A stretch of DNA of 47,814 nt from Candidatus Poseidoniia archaeon (GCA_022449785.1 JAKURQ010000006.1:1-47814), one strand, 5' to 3'. Shown: positions 38,489 to 47,814, numbered from the stretch's first letter. Translations and numbers: made by a program. The notes: generated by a model from the letters alone, not told the origin.

Positions 38489-38991
38489 TCTTCCTCCTTT
38501 AATGGAACTATATTATGGCCCTTGAAATCAAATTCAACGGAACGGCGCACTAAGCCTTTCAGTGTTAAGGAACTGACGCCTAAATCTCTAGAAACATCAT
38601 TAGCAAACGTTCCTTCGGAACCAATCAATTCTACTATCTTTGCTTCGTATTCTTTGAATTTCTTTTCTGGCATTAATACCACTGTCAGAAGTTCTTGAGT
38701 TTCATCAAAGGTTAAAGATGTTGAAATTTGAAAAGCATTGTAAAAAGTTCGATAACCTTTCTCTGGACGCCCACTCTCATTATTAACTTCCCACCTTGAT
38801 TCAACTAATTTGAATTTCTCAAAGTAGGTTATTGCTGCGTATGCACCCTCACCATGCTTAGATACCAAATCACTAATCATCGTCCAACCTTCGGCTAGTG
38901 TAGTGAGTACATCACGTCTTTCTTTAGAATCAACTGCTCTAAAAAGTGCCACTAACTCGGCAGGGTCATTAATGAGTTTTACGCGTTTCAT
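38485..38991 (-). CDS. ArsR-like winged-helix transcriptional regulator
   Basis: FRAVDSKERRDVLTTLAEGWTMISDLVSKHGEGAYAAITYFEKFKLVESRWEV. Confidence 0.7.
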   Translation of the reverse strand: MKRVKLINDPAELVALFRAVDSKERRDVLTTLAEGWTMISDLVSKHGEGAYAAITYFEKFKLVESRWEVNNESGRPEKGYRTFYNAFQISTSLTFDETQELLTVVLMPEKKFKEYEAKIVELIGSEGTFANDVSRDLGVSSLTLKGLVRRSVEFDFKGHNIVPLKEED

Positions 38992-39046
38992 CTTTACTAT
39001 AATCTCCTATACAACATTCCCTATAAAATAGCAGTATGCACCCTTC

Positions 39047-41626
39047 TTAGAGGTCTATTTCTCCTTCCAAGCCACATTCAGAGCATCTAATTTCTTGAGT
39101 TCCTGAAACTTTAGGAATATCCATTCTTGCTGAACATTCTGGACACTCTATGGTCATAGTCTCCCTAACAACCTTTCTCTTTCGAACTCTACGCTCTTTG
39201 ACTGGGGATGGTTCGGGAACTACTGACTCCATAAATTCAGAACCTGAAACTGGTTCTGCTTTAGGAGGTGGTTCATAAGCTGAAGAATCTTCCCTTCGAT
39301 TCATGTAAAATAAAACTGCGCCAACAGCTACTATTACTAACAATATACCGCCGATACCAACTATTATCTCATTTTGAGAAAATGAACCTACAGTATTTCC
39401 TGAAGAAGCTTTACCTGTACTTATTTGTGAATTGTCATCCACAATACTTATTGTACATGTATCTCTAGCCACAAGACCATCGTCATCAGTGACTCTTACA
39501 ACAACAAGATATGTAGAATCTAGAGGTGTAAAATTGTAAGCATGAGTAGCAAAATCTGCGCCTTTGAAATCAACTGAATCAATGTCGCCAGTAGAACTAT
39601 TGAAATCCCACTCATACAACACTATACGGCCTCCTCCCTTATCACTAGCAATTGCTGTAAACAAAGCTTCCTCATTTAGAACCACTTCTTCATCACACAC
39701 TGCTGAAACTAATGGCGGGGAAAGTATCTGGATTGTGATAGTTAGTGATTGACTAGTAGCTCCAAAAGAATCTGTAACTATTAGATAAACTTCTTTCTCG
39801 CCAATATCAGAATCTGAAGTAATAACACTAGAACCATTATCTGAACTTTCATATAAATTCTGACCATTTGCAAAGAATAAAGATTCTGAAGTCCAGGTAT
39901 AAGTTATAGAATTACCATCAGGGTCAAAAGCCTCAGCGAACATAATAACACTCTCTCCTGCAACAACAGGATCTGGATCTACAGTAACAGTATTTAGAAC
40001 TGGAATACCATTAACAACTAAATTCGCAGTTACGTTAGATGACCAAAAACCAATATCATTAATAGCTCTGAAAGTTATTAAATGTGAGCCTCGGGACAAA
40101 TCAGAGGTACTGAAGGTTGGCTCTTCTGATAGTTGACCATCTATACTAGAAATCCATTGATAACCAACTACTTCTGTATCTTCTGATGCTTCAGAAACGG
40201 CTGAACCTGTGAAAACTACTGAAACTCCTTCACCAATAACACAATCTAGAAGAGATAAACAACCAGTAATTGAATCTATACTGGCTTCGGGGAAATCTCC
40301 GATACCAATATTCATTGCTACTTCTTTACTCCAGCGACCTTCATTATCCATCACACTGAAAGAAATAATATGATATCCCATACTCAAATTTGATATCGTG
40401 AAATTTGACGCATTTGACAAATTACCATCGAGATTTGAATGCCACAAATATGAATCAATAGTCCCATCAGAATCTAATCCTGAACCAACCATAGTAACAG
40501 GCGTGTTTGGTAATGCAGTAGTTGGATTAATAGATTCAATTATTGCAATTGGCACTTGATTATCTAACTGCCTTTCATAATAGAGAGCCAAGCCTGCATC
40601 AGTTCCAACAGCAATGTTCTCACCTCTGTAAGACAATGCCACACTGTTTATGTCTCCAAAAACGGAAGTACGCCATAACTCATCTCCATTACTTGTGTTA
40701 GCCAGAACTAATTTTTTGTTAGTAGATCCTGCAACCAAATATTTTGCATCTCCATTGAAATCAATATCTGTAATGGCTCCTCCTATGTTTTTATCCCACA
40801 ACTTAAAATCTATAGATAAATCAAGAACTGTAATTAATCCTTGATCTGTTCCAAACGCATAAAAATCAGGATTGAAACTACCTGTAACACAAGTTACCTC
40901 ATCAGATTGACCATATTCTAATGCAGGGTCTCCTCCCTCTGAAGCATAAACATAAACTTTCCCATTTTCAGATCCGATAATCAAGTAATTACTATCTCCT
41001 GAGAAAGCCAAATCTGTTATTTTTCCGTCAAGTGTACCTGAATGATACCAGTTTGGATTCTCTCCTGATGATGTTTCATAAACATACACGTTTCCATCCT
41101 CTGTACCTGCTGCAATATATTGGTGATTTGGAGATATTGCAACTGCAGTCATGGTATCACTTGCATGGTTATCAACCCAAATTTCATCATCTGAATTTGT
41201 ATTGAAATAATAGACATTACGGAAATCGACTACTGCTAGTCTTGTACCATCTGGAGTCAGAGCAACTTCGCCTACACTCAAGAAAAAATCAGTTTTTTCC
41301 CAATTTTTTGAACCTTCTTCCCAAAGGGTTACGGTAGTATCTGTTTCTTCACCAGTAACAACAAATCTACCACTCGATGACATATCCATAGATGATATTC
41401 CTTGGCCTACTGTCTTAGAATTATATGGCGTCGAGGTATCATTTCTCCAAAGTGAAACAGTTTTAGCATATGTAGCAGAGATATTTACAGAATCATCGGA
41501 TATTTCTACATTTGAAATTGCGTCTGTAGAATAATGCTGCCAAATTGGATCTTTATCTGCTTGAACGCCCGAAAGTGTGAATGTGAGTGCCACTAAAATC
41601 AATACTGCTACATCTAAACGTCTCAT
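39047..41626 (-). CDS. Surface beta-propeller + PKD-like repeats + TM + cytoplasmic zinc ribbon protein
   Basis: 859 aa; signal peptide; WD-like repeats; PKD-like domains; TM VGIGGILLVIVAVGAVLFYM; C-terminal IECPECSARMDIPKVSGTQEIRCSECGLEGEIDL. Confidence 0.85.
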   Translation of the reverse strand: MRRLDVAVLILVALTFTLSGVQADKDPIWQHYSTDAISNVEISDDSVNISATYAKTVSLWRNDTSTPYNSKTVGQGISSMDMSSSGRFVVTGEETDTTVTLWEEGSKNWEKTDFFLSVGEVALTPDGTRLAVVDFRNVYYFNTNSDDEIWVDNHASDTMTAVAISPNHQYIAAGTEDGNVYVYETSSGENPNWYHSGTLDGKITDLAFSGDSNYLIIGSENGKVYVYASEGGDPALEYGQSDEVTCVTGSFNPDFYAFGTDQGLITVLDLSIDFKLWDKNIGGAITDIDFNGDAKYLVAGSTNKKLVLANTSNGDELWRTSVFGDINSVALSYRGENIAVGTDAGLALYYERQLDNQVPIAIIESINPTTALPNTPVTMVGSGLDSDGTIDSYLWHSNLDGNLSNASNFTISNLSMGYHIISFSVMDNEGRWSKEVAMNIGIGDFPEASIDSITGCLSLLDCVIGEGVSVVFTGSAVSEASEDTEVVGYQWISSIDGQLSEEPTFSTSDLSRGSHLITFRAINDIGFWSSNVTANLVVNGIPVLNTVTVDPDPVVAGESVIMFAEAFDPDGNSITYTWTSESLFFANGQNLYESSDNGSSVITSDSDIGEKEVYLIVTDSFGATSQSLTITIQILSPPLVSAVCDEEVVLNEEALFTAIASDKGGGRIVLYEWDFNSSTGDIDSVDFKGADFATHAYNFTPLDSTYLVVVRVTDDDGLVARDTCTISIVDDNSQISTGKASSGNTVGSFSQNEIIVGIGGILLVIVAVGAVLFYMNRREDSSAYEPPPKAEPVSGSEFMESVVPEPSPVKERRVRKRKVVRETMTIECPECSARMDIPKVSGTQEIRCSECGLEGEIDL

Positions 41627-41653
41627 GTCTTATTACCAGAAGTGCTATTCGCT

Positions 41654-41674
41654 TAATAATAGGGGGGATTATTA
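41654..41674. repeat. Perfect inverted repeat TAATAAT-AGGGGGG-ATTATTA
   Basis: 7-bp arms, 7-nt spacer with G6 run, between the Bud32 stop and the propeller gene start. Confidence 0.8.
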
Positions 41675-41682
41675 CAGTGCGC

Positions 41683-42288
41683 CTAACCTCTCATCAAATT
41701 ATAGCGTCCTCTCAACTCTAAAACTTTTAGAGCTTCAAGTACTGATTTAGAAGCTCCTGTCGAATAAGCTTCAAGAAAGATATTGCGACCATTAATTTCT
41801 GAATGATGTGAGTCTAGTGACTCTAGAAAAACACGCAAATCAGAGGCTCTATCTTCATCATCATCAGATATACTAGAAAGGCCAAAATCAATTGCATAAA
41901 TTTTATCATTAACTAAAAAATTACTAGTTGTAGGATCGCCATGTACTACATTTAATGAATGAATCCTCGATAGGAGATGAGCTGTTTGAATTAGATGTTT
42001 TTTGAAGTCTTTTCCACGCAAGGCTCTCTCAAGGGTCTGACCTTCGATAAATTCCATAAAAATACTATTGTCAGATGTATTAACACTGAAAATTGCTGGA
42101 ACTGGAACGCCTTGTGAAATTAGTCTTTCCATTATACGAGATTCGCTACGTAATCTTTCCACAACTAACCTTTTTTCCAAAGCAGGATGACGATAGCCTC
42201 TCTTATTACGCATTTTAGATATGACTGTTTGGCCATTCCACTCTATTGTTTCAACAATAGCCTCCGCACCCCTAAATTTCATCTCCAA
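41683..42288 (-). CDS. bud32: Bud32/PRPK-type Kae1-associated kinase
   Basis: LISQGVPVPAIF, MEFIEGQTLERAL, VVHGDPTTSNFLV, AIDFGLSS. Confidence 0.93.
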   Translation of the reverse strand: MEMKFRGAEAIVETIEWNGQTVISKMRNKRGYRHPALEKRLVVERLRSESRIMERLISQGVPVPAIFSVNTSDNSIFMEFIEGQTLERALRGKDFKKHLIQTAHLLSRIHSLNVVHGDPTTSNFLVNDKIYAIDFGLSSISDDDEDRASDLRVFLESLDSHHSEINGRNIFLEAYSTGASKSVLEALKVLELRGRYNLMRG

Positions 42289-43262
42289 GTAACCTCAACC
42301 ATATCTGTTCTATATTTCTGATTAACCATATTATCTTCGTCTTTTATTTCATAATTTGCAGCCATCATCTGATAACCAAGCCAGCCAATCATTACACCAT
42401 TATCAACACACAAAGCCCTCTCAGGAACAAAACATTTGACTCCGCGCTCTTCTGCCATGGTCATAGCCATCTCTCTAAGTCGTGAATTACAAGCCACGCC
42501 ACCTCCCAATACTAGCTCTGTCTTTCCAGTGTGTGCTAAGGCTCTTTCAGAAACTTCACAAGACATTGCAAACGCAGTTTCCTGAACTGAATATGCAACA
42601 CTAGGTAAGGAATAACCAGAATCTACTTTTTGCTTTGCTGCAGTCATTAGTCCTGAGAAGGCTAAATCCATTCCCTTAACTGAATATGGTAAATCTATTA
42701 GTTCATCTCCTTCTGCAATCTTTTCAAGTTTGGGACCTCCTGGAAAACCCATGCCTGCTTCTCTAGCAAACTTATCCAACCCATTCCCTATTCCTATGTC
42801 AATAGTTTCCCCAAAAACTCTGTAACGGCCATCGGCATATGCAATAACTTGTGTATTTGCACCTGAAAGATAGAGTAAAACTGGATCTGTTGCACCCTCC
42901 AAAAGACCTATCTCTAAATGAGCCACGCAGTGATTCACACCCAAGAAGGGGATATTGTGTGCATAAGCGAAGGCCCTAGCTGCAGTTGCGCCAGTTCTTA
43001 GACAGGGACCTAAACCGGGACCTCTTGCATAAGAGACTAATGTGATATCCTTTGGGGACAAATTAGCTTCCTCGAGAGCACTCTTGAATAATATTGGAAA
43101 CTTTTCTGAATGATGATTTGCAGCTTCTCTAGGATGTATTCCTTCTCCTTTATCTGGAATATAAACTGACCTTTGATTAGAAAGAATCTTACCTTCTGAG
43201 GTTATTATTCCTACACCTGCAGTATGTGCTGTTGACTCAATACCAAGAATTATTTCGCTCAC
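42279..43262 (-). CDS. kae1: Kae1/TsaD tRNA threonylcarbamoyladenosine synthase
   Basis: GIESTAHTAGVGI, NHCVAHLEIG metal motif, YARGPGLGPCLRTG, GGGVACNSRLR. Confidence 0.96.
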   Translation of the reverse strand: MSEIILGIESTAHTAGVGIITSEGKILSNQRSVYIPDKGEGIHPREAANHHSEKFPILFKSALEEANLSPKDITLVSYARGPGLGPCLRTGATAARAFAYAHNIPFLGVNHCVAHLEIGLLEGATDPVLLYLSGANTQVIAYADGRYRVFGETIDIGIGNGLDKFAREAGMGFPGGPKLEKIAEGDELIDLPYSVKGMDLAFSGLMTAAKQKVDSGYSLPSVAYSVQETAFAMSCEVSERALAHTGKTELVLGGGVACNSRLREMAMTMAEERGVKCFVPERALCVDNGVMIGWLGYQMMAANYEIKDEDNMVNQKYRTDMVEVTWR

Positions 43263-43267
43263 TTCAA

Positions 43268-44701
43268 TTACTCTTCTTCAGATGAAGAATCTGGTATTGC
43301 CATTTCCCTTTTGTCCTCATCCTGAACTGCCTCACTATTTGAGTCTGGTTCTTCTTTAGATTCACCAGAATCGGATATTTGGTCCTCAGCTCCAGTGTAT
43401 ATTATGTAACAGCATAGACTTAATATGATGAAAATTGCCAAAAGACCAGCCCAAGAACCGTCTGACTTTGAGAAATCATCTCCAGATTCAATCTCTATGA
43501 ATCTGTTCAAAGATATAGTGTAATCATCAGTTGAATTGTCGCTATAATCAACAACAACTGATTCTACTGAAATTGAAAGTGGACCTTCTTTAGAAGCAAT
43601 CCAAGTTACATTTGTTATTTGTGTGCTGTTAGATGTAAGAGAAATACTCGATCTAGAAGATGTGACCTTATTATTAATGAAAAGATTGACATATAAATTA
43701 TTGAAATTTATATCTGTTGGGTTAAAAATAGACACACTAAAATTAACATTAGAGAATTTAGGTGCTTTTTCACCTATGATATATGGACTTTCATCCACAA
43801 AAAGAGTACCTGATTCAAATATGACTTTTGAATGATTAAGGTCAAAAGATTCAATGATATCTGTATTATCATCAATATACCCCTCCCATGACTTTTCTAC
43901 ATAGCCAAAACCAAGATTTAGATAGAATGTGAATCTAGCTTGATGGTCTAAAATTTGGCCTGAAGAATCAATCTCATATTGTTTTGCCCAATTCCAGGAC
44001 CCGACAAGCATTTCTCCATTCCACTGCCTTACTTCAAATCCTTCAATAGGTAAGTTTGTTGAAGATTCTAAAGCTGAAAAAGTAATCCACCATTCTTGTG
44101 TCATGCGTGTACTGCAATTGTAATAATATATCGACTCTAAATCAGGTTCTGAACCAATAGAACGTAACCCTAGTGTGTAATTTCTTATATTGACTCCAGA
44201 AGCAGTTAGATTAGTATCTTCCGAGAAAATACCATAGTTAATCTTACTAAAACCATCAAGTGCTAAACCTGTAATATCTGCATTGCCTCCAACCAACCAT
44301 ATCATGCCATAGTAAATTGTTGAATCATAAATTGATAAATTTCCTGCATCTGAAACTAAGGTATATGGAGAGATTAGAATTTCACTAGTATTTTCACCAA
44401 GATGGTATTCGGAGGTACTTATTGTAGTGTTAATTATATCTAATTGACCACCTGGATTGATTCGAATCTCAGAAGTTGTGTAATCTAAGGTCCTATTAAC
44501 ATTCAAATAAGAATCTTTTATTACTAAATGCCCATCAATAAGTATATCTCCACAAAGCCAAATATGTTCACTATCTAATACTATACTTTGATCACTAGAT
44601 ACAGTCATATTCTCATATTGGCATTCTTCAGATTCTGCATTCAATGTTAGAAAGAGAACCGCGAAAACAAAAATAGCGCTTATTATACTCAGGACACGCA
44701 T
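43268..44701 (-). CDS. Membrane-anchored secreted protein, unknown function
   Basis: 477 aa; signal peptide, long extracellular region with N-glycosylation-like sites, C-terminal TM and acidic tail. Confidence 0.75.
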   Translation of the reverse strand: MRVLSIISAIFVFAVLFLTLNAESEECQYENMTVSSDQSIVLDSEHIWLCGDILIDGHLVIKDSYLNVNRTLDYTTSEIRINPGGQLDIINTTISTSEYHLGENTSEILISPYTLVSDAGNLSIYDSTIYYGMIWLVGGNADITGLALDGFSKINYGIFSEDTNLTASGVNIRNYTLGLRSIGSEPDLESIYYYNCSTRMTQEWWITFSALESSTNLPIEGFEVRQWNGEMLVGSWNWAKQYEIDSSGQILDHQARFTFYLNLGFGYVEKSWEGYIDDNTDIIESFDLNHSKVIFESGTLFVDESPYIIGEKAPKFSNVNFSVSIFNPTDINFNNLYVNLFINNKVTSSRSSISLTSNSTQITNVTWIASKEGPLSISVESVVVDYSDNSTDDYTISLNRFIEIESGDDFSKSDGSWAGLLAIFIILSLCCYIIYTGAEDQISDSGESKEEPDSNSEAVQDEDKREMAIPDSSSEEE

Positions 44702-44791
44702 GATATTCTAAAAGAGTCTCCATATAAATACAATCTATGGTCGCTCTTTAGTGTGATATTAGTTTTAAAGGGAGCTTTATTTGACATAGTA

Positions 44792-45607
44792 ATGAAGCGC
44801 ATTTTAGGAATAATTCTGACGTTTGTTTTGCTTTCACAGCCATTAGTAAGTAGTGAAACTGATAATTACGTGAGTCATCCAGGAAACATACCTGATTTTC
44901 ATAATTTTGCTACTCCTCAATTAGAACCTGGTGAAAGTGGAGATTTTGCTTTAGATATTTACAATAGATATGGATATTCTCTAGACAATGTAACCATCAT
45001 GGCTGAAATATACCATAGAGCAGACATAGATGAATCTGAAGCTTTAGACAATATTCAATCTGCTGAAAGGCCATACATTAACAAAAAATGTTGGAAATCA
45101 TTACCTGAAGGGGATAAAAACTGTGGAGATAATGAAGGAGAATTAGTTGAATATAGCATAGGAACTATTGAAACCAATACTACAATATTTCTTGAGTTTA
45201 ATATTGTCACTAAAGAAAATACCAAAGAAGGAACCTATTTTGTTAGATTCTCTATGGATTTTGAATATAACGGAACTGCCAGAAGCATGCAGTCCAGAGG
45301 TCACTGGAACATGGAATTGTGGGAAGAAGCCACTACGAATGTGACTGAAGGATCACCTGGCAATATCAATTTAGAAGTTCTAGGAGTAGATGGAATTATC
45401 CCGGATTCTTCTTTTGGAGTCAAAAAGCCAATACCAAAATGGCCATTGTATGCTCTTATTACATTAACAATTGTATTTGCAGGGCTTTCTGTTATATTTT
45501 ATCTTGAAGAAGAAGGGAACTATCCTGAATTAAATAAATGGCTTCAGAAGCAAAGGGGCAAACTTAATGAGCTTAGGTTGCGCTTTAAGTACAGAAAAGG
45601 CAGCTAA
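44792..45607 (+). CDS. Membrane-anchored secreted protein (NEW3/CARDB-like fold), unknown function
   Basis: Signal peptide KRILGIILTFVLLSQPLVSS; beta-rich region; C-terminal TM and basic tail. ATG 44792 preferred over track start 44753. Confidence 0.7.
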   Translation: MKRILGIILTFVLLSQPLVSSETDNYVSHPGNIPDFHNFATPQLEPGESGDFALDIYNRYGYSLDNVTIMAEIYHRADIDESEALDNIQSAERPYINKKCWKSLPEGDKNCGDNEGELVEYSIGTIETNTTIFLEFNIVTKENTKEGTYFVRFSMDFEYNGTARSMQSRGHWNMELWEEATTNVTEGSPGNINLEVLGVDGIIPDSSFGVKKPIPKWPLYALITLTIVFAGLSVIFYLEEEGNYPELNKWLQKQRGKLNELRLRFKYRKGS

Positions 45608-46708
45608 AGAAGCATAATCTAAATCACCTGTTTTTTCTATTGCATCTTTTACTTTGGGTTCACCAAGTATTGATATTATTTCGGACAATTGATCATCACT
45701 TAAACTCAGGAAAGCCTTACGCAAATGGTGCCCTTTCGTCAATTCACCACCTATTCTCTGACTTATAAGATCTTGATATGGGCTCAAGGTTTTCGAGTCC
45801 AATTTATTTTTCTCTAAGGCCTTATTTGCGACTTCAAAAGCGGCATCCGCAGAAATCAAACCTGAATATATTCCACCACCAGAAGTGGGTTTGGCCATTC
45901 CTGCCGCATCTCCTGTTAAAAGAACATTGTCTGTATAACTTGGATTTCGAGTACCAAACGGAATCAGACCACTAACTCGATTAATTATCTTAGCTCCTCC
46001 AAGTAACTTTGAAGGTGCTCCTTTGTGAAAATAATCTCTGAAGAAATTTTTAGGTCTATTTGGTAAAACAGTTGCCATGCCTATTCTACCTTCATTAGGT
46101 CCAGTAGGAATTCCCCATCCAAAAAATCTTGGTGCCAACTCTGAACCAACGAAAAGGTCAACATGATTATCACGGCCTTGATATCCCTCAACATCAGCTC
46201 CAAAGGCTGCCAAGACTTCTCTTTTAGTGCTAAGTCCTGCATCACGTGCAACACGAGAAGCAGGGCCATCTGACCCTACAATCAAACGAGACTTAATCTC
46301 AATTTTACCATTTTTGCTTTGGACTGTCGCAGTAATTCCTTCCTCGGACTTCTTATGGCCCAAATATCTATGACCTGCTCGCATTTCTGCTCCTGCATCA
46401 ATTGCCCTGTTAGCAATTGATCTATCCAAGTCAGGCCTATCTATAACCAAAGCTTTGGTCTCTGATGCTTGAAAATCAAGAAACGAATCATTGGGACCCC
46501 ATAATCTTGCCCCATTCATTTCTTGAAATACGGGACGTTCATATCCTAAATATTCAAACGTACGAGGTGTGATTAATCCTGCACATTGACACGGTTCTCC
46601 TATGATTTCATCTTCTTCTACAATTGTTGTAGAATAGCCTGCCTTGGCTAGATTCCATGCCGTCCTAGAACCACTAGGTCCAGCCCCTATGACTAAAGCA
46701 TCAATCAT
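45530..46708 (-). CDS. Geranylgeranyl reductase family FAD-dependent oxidoreductase
   Basis: DALVIGAGPSGSRTAWNLAKAGYSTTIVEE, CAGLITPRTFEYLG, VGSDGPASRVARDAGL, LLTGDAAGMAKPTSGGGIYSG. Confidence 0.93.
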   Translation of the reverse strand: MIDALVIGAGPSGSRTAWNLAKAGYSTTIVEEDEIIGEPCQCAGLITPRTFEYLGYERPVFQEMNGARLWGPNDSFLDFQASETKALVIDRPDLDRSIANRAIDAGAEMRAGHRYLGHKKSEEGITATVQSKNGKIEIKSRLIVGSDGPASRVARDAGLSTKREVLAAFGADVEGYQGRDNHVDLFVGSELAPRFFGWGIPTGPNEGRIGMATVLPNRPKNFFRDYFHKGAPSKLLGGAKIINRVSGLIPFGTRNPSYTDNVLLTGDAAGMAKPTSGGGIYSGLISADAAFEVANKALEKNKLDSKTLSPYQDLISQRIGGELTKGHHLRKAFLSLSDDQLSEIISILGEPKVKDAIEKTGDLDYASLAAFSVLKAQPKLIKFAPLLLKPFI

Positions 46709-46717
46709 TATGCCTTA

Positions 46718-47814
46718 CTATTCGAGGGGGACTAAATCTATTTGGCAACTATCTGTCAAACCTGCATCAGCTAATGACAGATTAACGTCAACTGCTGCAC
46801 CATTTAACATAACTGCAAAATTAGCATGTGGTAGTTGGAATTTCTCAATACAATTCTGTAATAATTTATTTACAGGCATGTTTGAAGGAACTTTAACGTT
46901 TGCCGTTTTACCATCTACTGTAGATACGATTACTACTCCTATCTTCGAAGGAACTGCTGTAGTTTCTTCTTCACCGGAATCATCATCTGATTCTTCATCA
47001 TCTGTAGGTCTTGATTTAGATCTTCCACGGCCGCGTCTTCTCAAGATTGGTACTGCTACCATTGCAAGAACCAAAGCAATACCTGCTAATGCGGGATAAA
47101 GAAGAGGAACTCCCTTAATCAATTCTCTCTCAGTTAGATAATTAATAGCTTCAATCTCTCCTAAAACTGCAGGCAATACTAGTGGCAATGTATCTGTATA
47201 TTCATCATTGTCAGTTCCACCGCCTGGTGATGAATCATCACAAGTATCACATTGCTTAATTTCGAAATTACCAGTTCCTGCATCAATTGTCCAGGTCAAT
47301 GTAAGCTCATCCTTATTGTCCTCATCAGGGACTGTCCAAATGAATTTTACTTCAGTTGTATCTGCTTGATTAATTGATTCAGATACTGATTCTGATTTCT
47401 CATAACCAGTTCCATCCTCAAATATGACGGATAATGTCTTTGTTGGTGACCAATCAGCATTACCTATGTTCTCAACTGTTACTGTAATCTCAACCTCTTC
47501 TCCAACTTCTGGATTACGTGGATCCATCACTACTTTCTTAATTCTGAAATCTGGAAGAGTTTCAAACTTAACTTCTACCTCATTCTGTGTGAAAATTCCG
47601 GAACGTGGATATTCATTATCTGCATACCTGCCTAATTCATCAAACATACGGTCCGTTTCAACTGCAAAACCATCACCTTCTGATTCACACTCGAATTCAT
47701 GGATGTTGTAATCATCACATACTGGATTTACTTCAGCCCTGAAAGAACTCCATTCTTCTCCAACTGTCTTCCAACGGAATCTAACATCTGTTGTTTCCCC
47801 TGCATCAACATCGA
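46718..47814 (-). CDS. CARDB-like surface protein with TM and cytoplasmic ubiquitin-like domain, N-terminus outside window
   Basis: Frame stays open from the track ORF Met (47647) to the window edge (DVDAGETTDVRFRWKTVGEEWSSFRAEVNPVCDDYN...); CARDB-like VENIGNADWSP; TM; C-terminal 75-aa beta-grasp-like domain. Confidence 0.8.
   Translation of the reverse strand, partial: DVDAGETTDVRFRWKTVGEEWSSFRAEVNPVCDDYNIHEFECESEGDGFAVETDRMFDELGRYADNEYPRSGIFTQNEVEVKFETLPDFRIKKVVMDPRNPEVGEEVEITVTVENIGNADWSPTKTLSVIFEDGTGYEKSESVSESINQADTTEVKFIWTVPDEDNKDELTLTWTIDAGTGNFEIKQCDTCDDSSPGGGTDNDEYTDTLPLVLPAVLGEIEAINYLTERELIKGVPLLYPALAGIALVLAMVAVPILRRRGRGRSKSRPTDDEESDDDSGEEETTAVPSKIGVVIVSTVDGKTANVKVPSNMPVNKLLQNCIEKFQLPHANFAVMLNGAAVDVNLSLADAGLTDSCQIDLVPLE

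Noticed and set aside
42279-42288. Overlap of kae1 and bud32 as a possible programmed frameshift fusion
   Set aside because: bud32 has its own ATG and a complete kinase; fused and unfused forms are both normal in archaea; no slippery sequence recognised.
1-47814. CRISPR arrays, rRNA, IS/transposase, toxin-antitoxin or defence islands
   Set aside because: Looked for regularly spaced repeats, recombinase/transposase or nuclease signatures and found none; the window reads as housekeeping plus surface-protein genes.

Overview
AT-rich, very compact archaeal chromosome segment. Gene content (archaeal LonB, separate Kae1 and Bud32, pantoate kinase, HMG-CoA synthase/thiolase/DUF35 cluster, GGPP synthase, geranylgeranyl reductase, A24 prepilin peptidase, many membrane-anchored surface proteins) and leaderless-type promoters suggest a marine Thermoplasmatota (MGII/MGIII-like) lineage; that assignment is inference. 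I support about 45 protein-coding genes, including two cut by the window edges (a subtilase at the left, a CARDB-like surface protein at the right) and one 54-aa gene below the ORF-track cutoff, plus one tRNA-Pro(UGG). No CRISPR, rRNA, IS element or prophage was seen. Best leads: (1) a mevalonate-entry operon whose thiolase has lost both expected catalytic cysteines and whose DUF35 partner has lost most Zn-ribbon cysteines, while HMG-CoA synthase looks intact; (2) an acidic protein with thirteen 14-aa repeats followed by two PcrA/UvrD-C-terminal-like Tudor domains; (3) a surface protein with a cytoplasmic C-terminal ubiquitin-like domain; (4) three divergent gene pairs with start codons 50-52 nt apart around one central TATA-like element; (5) a rearranged, degenerate glutamate-synthase-like protein; (6) a type II glutamine synthetase divergent from an Lrp/AsnC regulator with palindromic and repeated putative operators. 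All homology calls are from reading the sequence; no searches were run.
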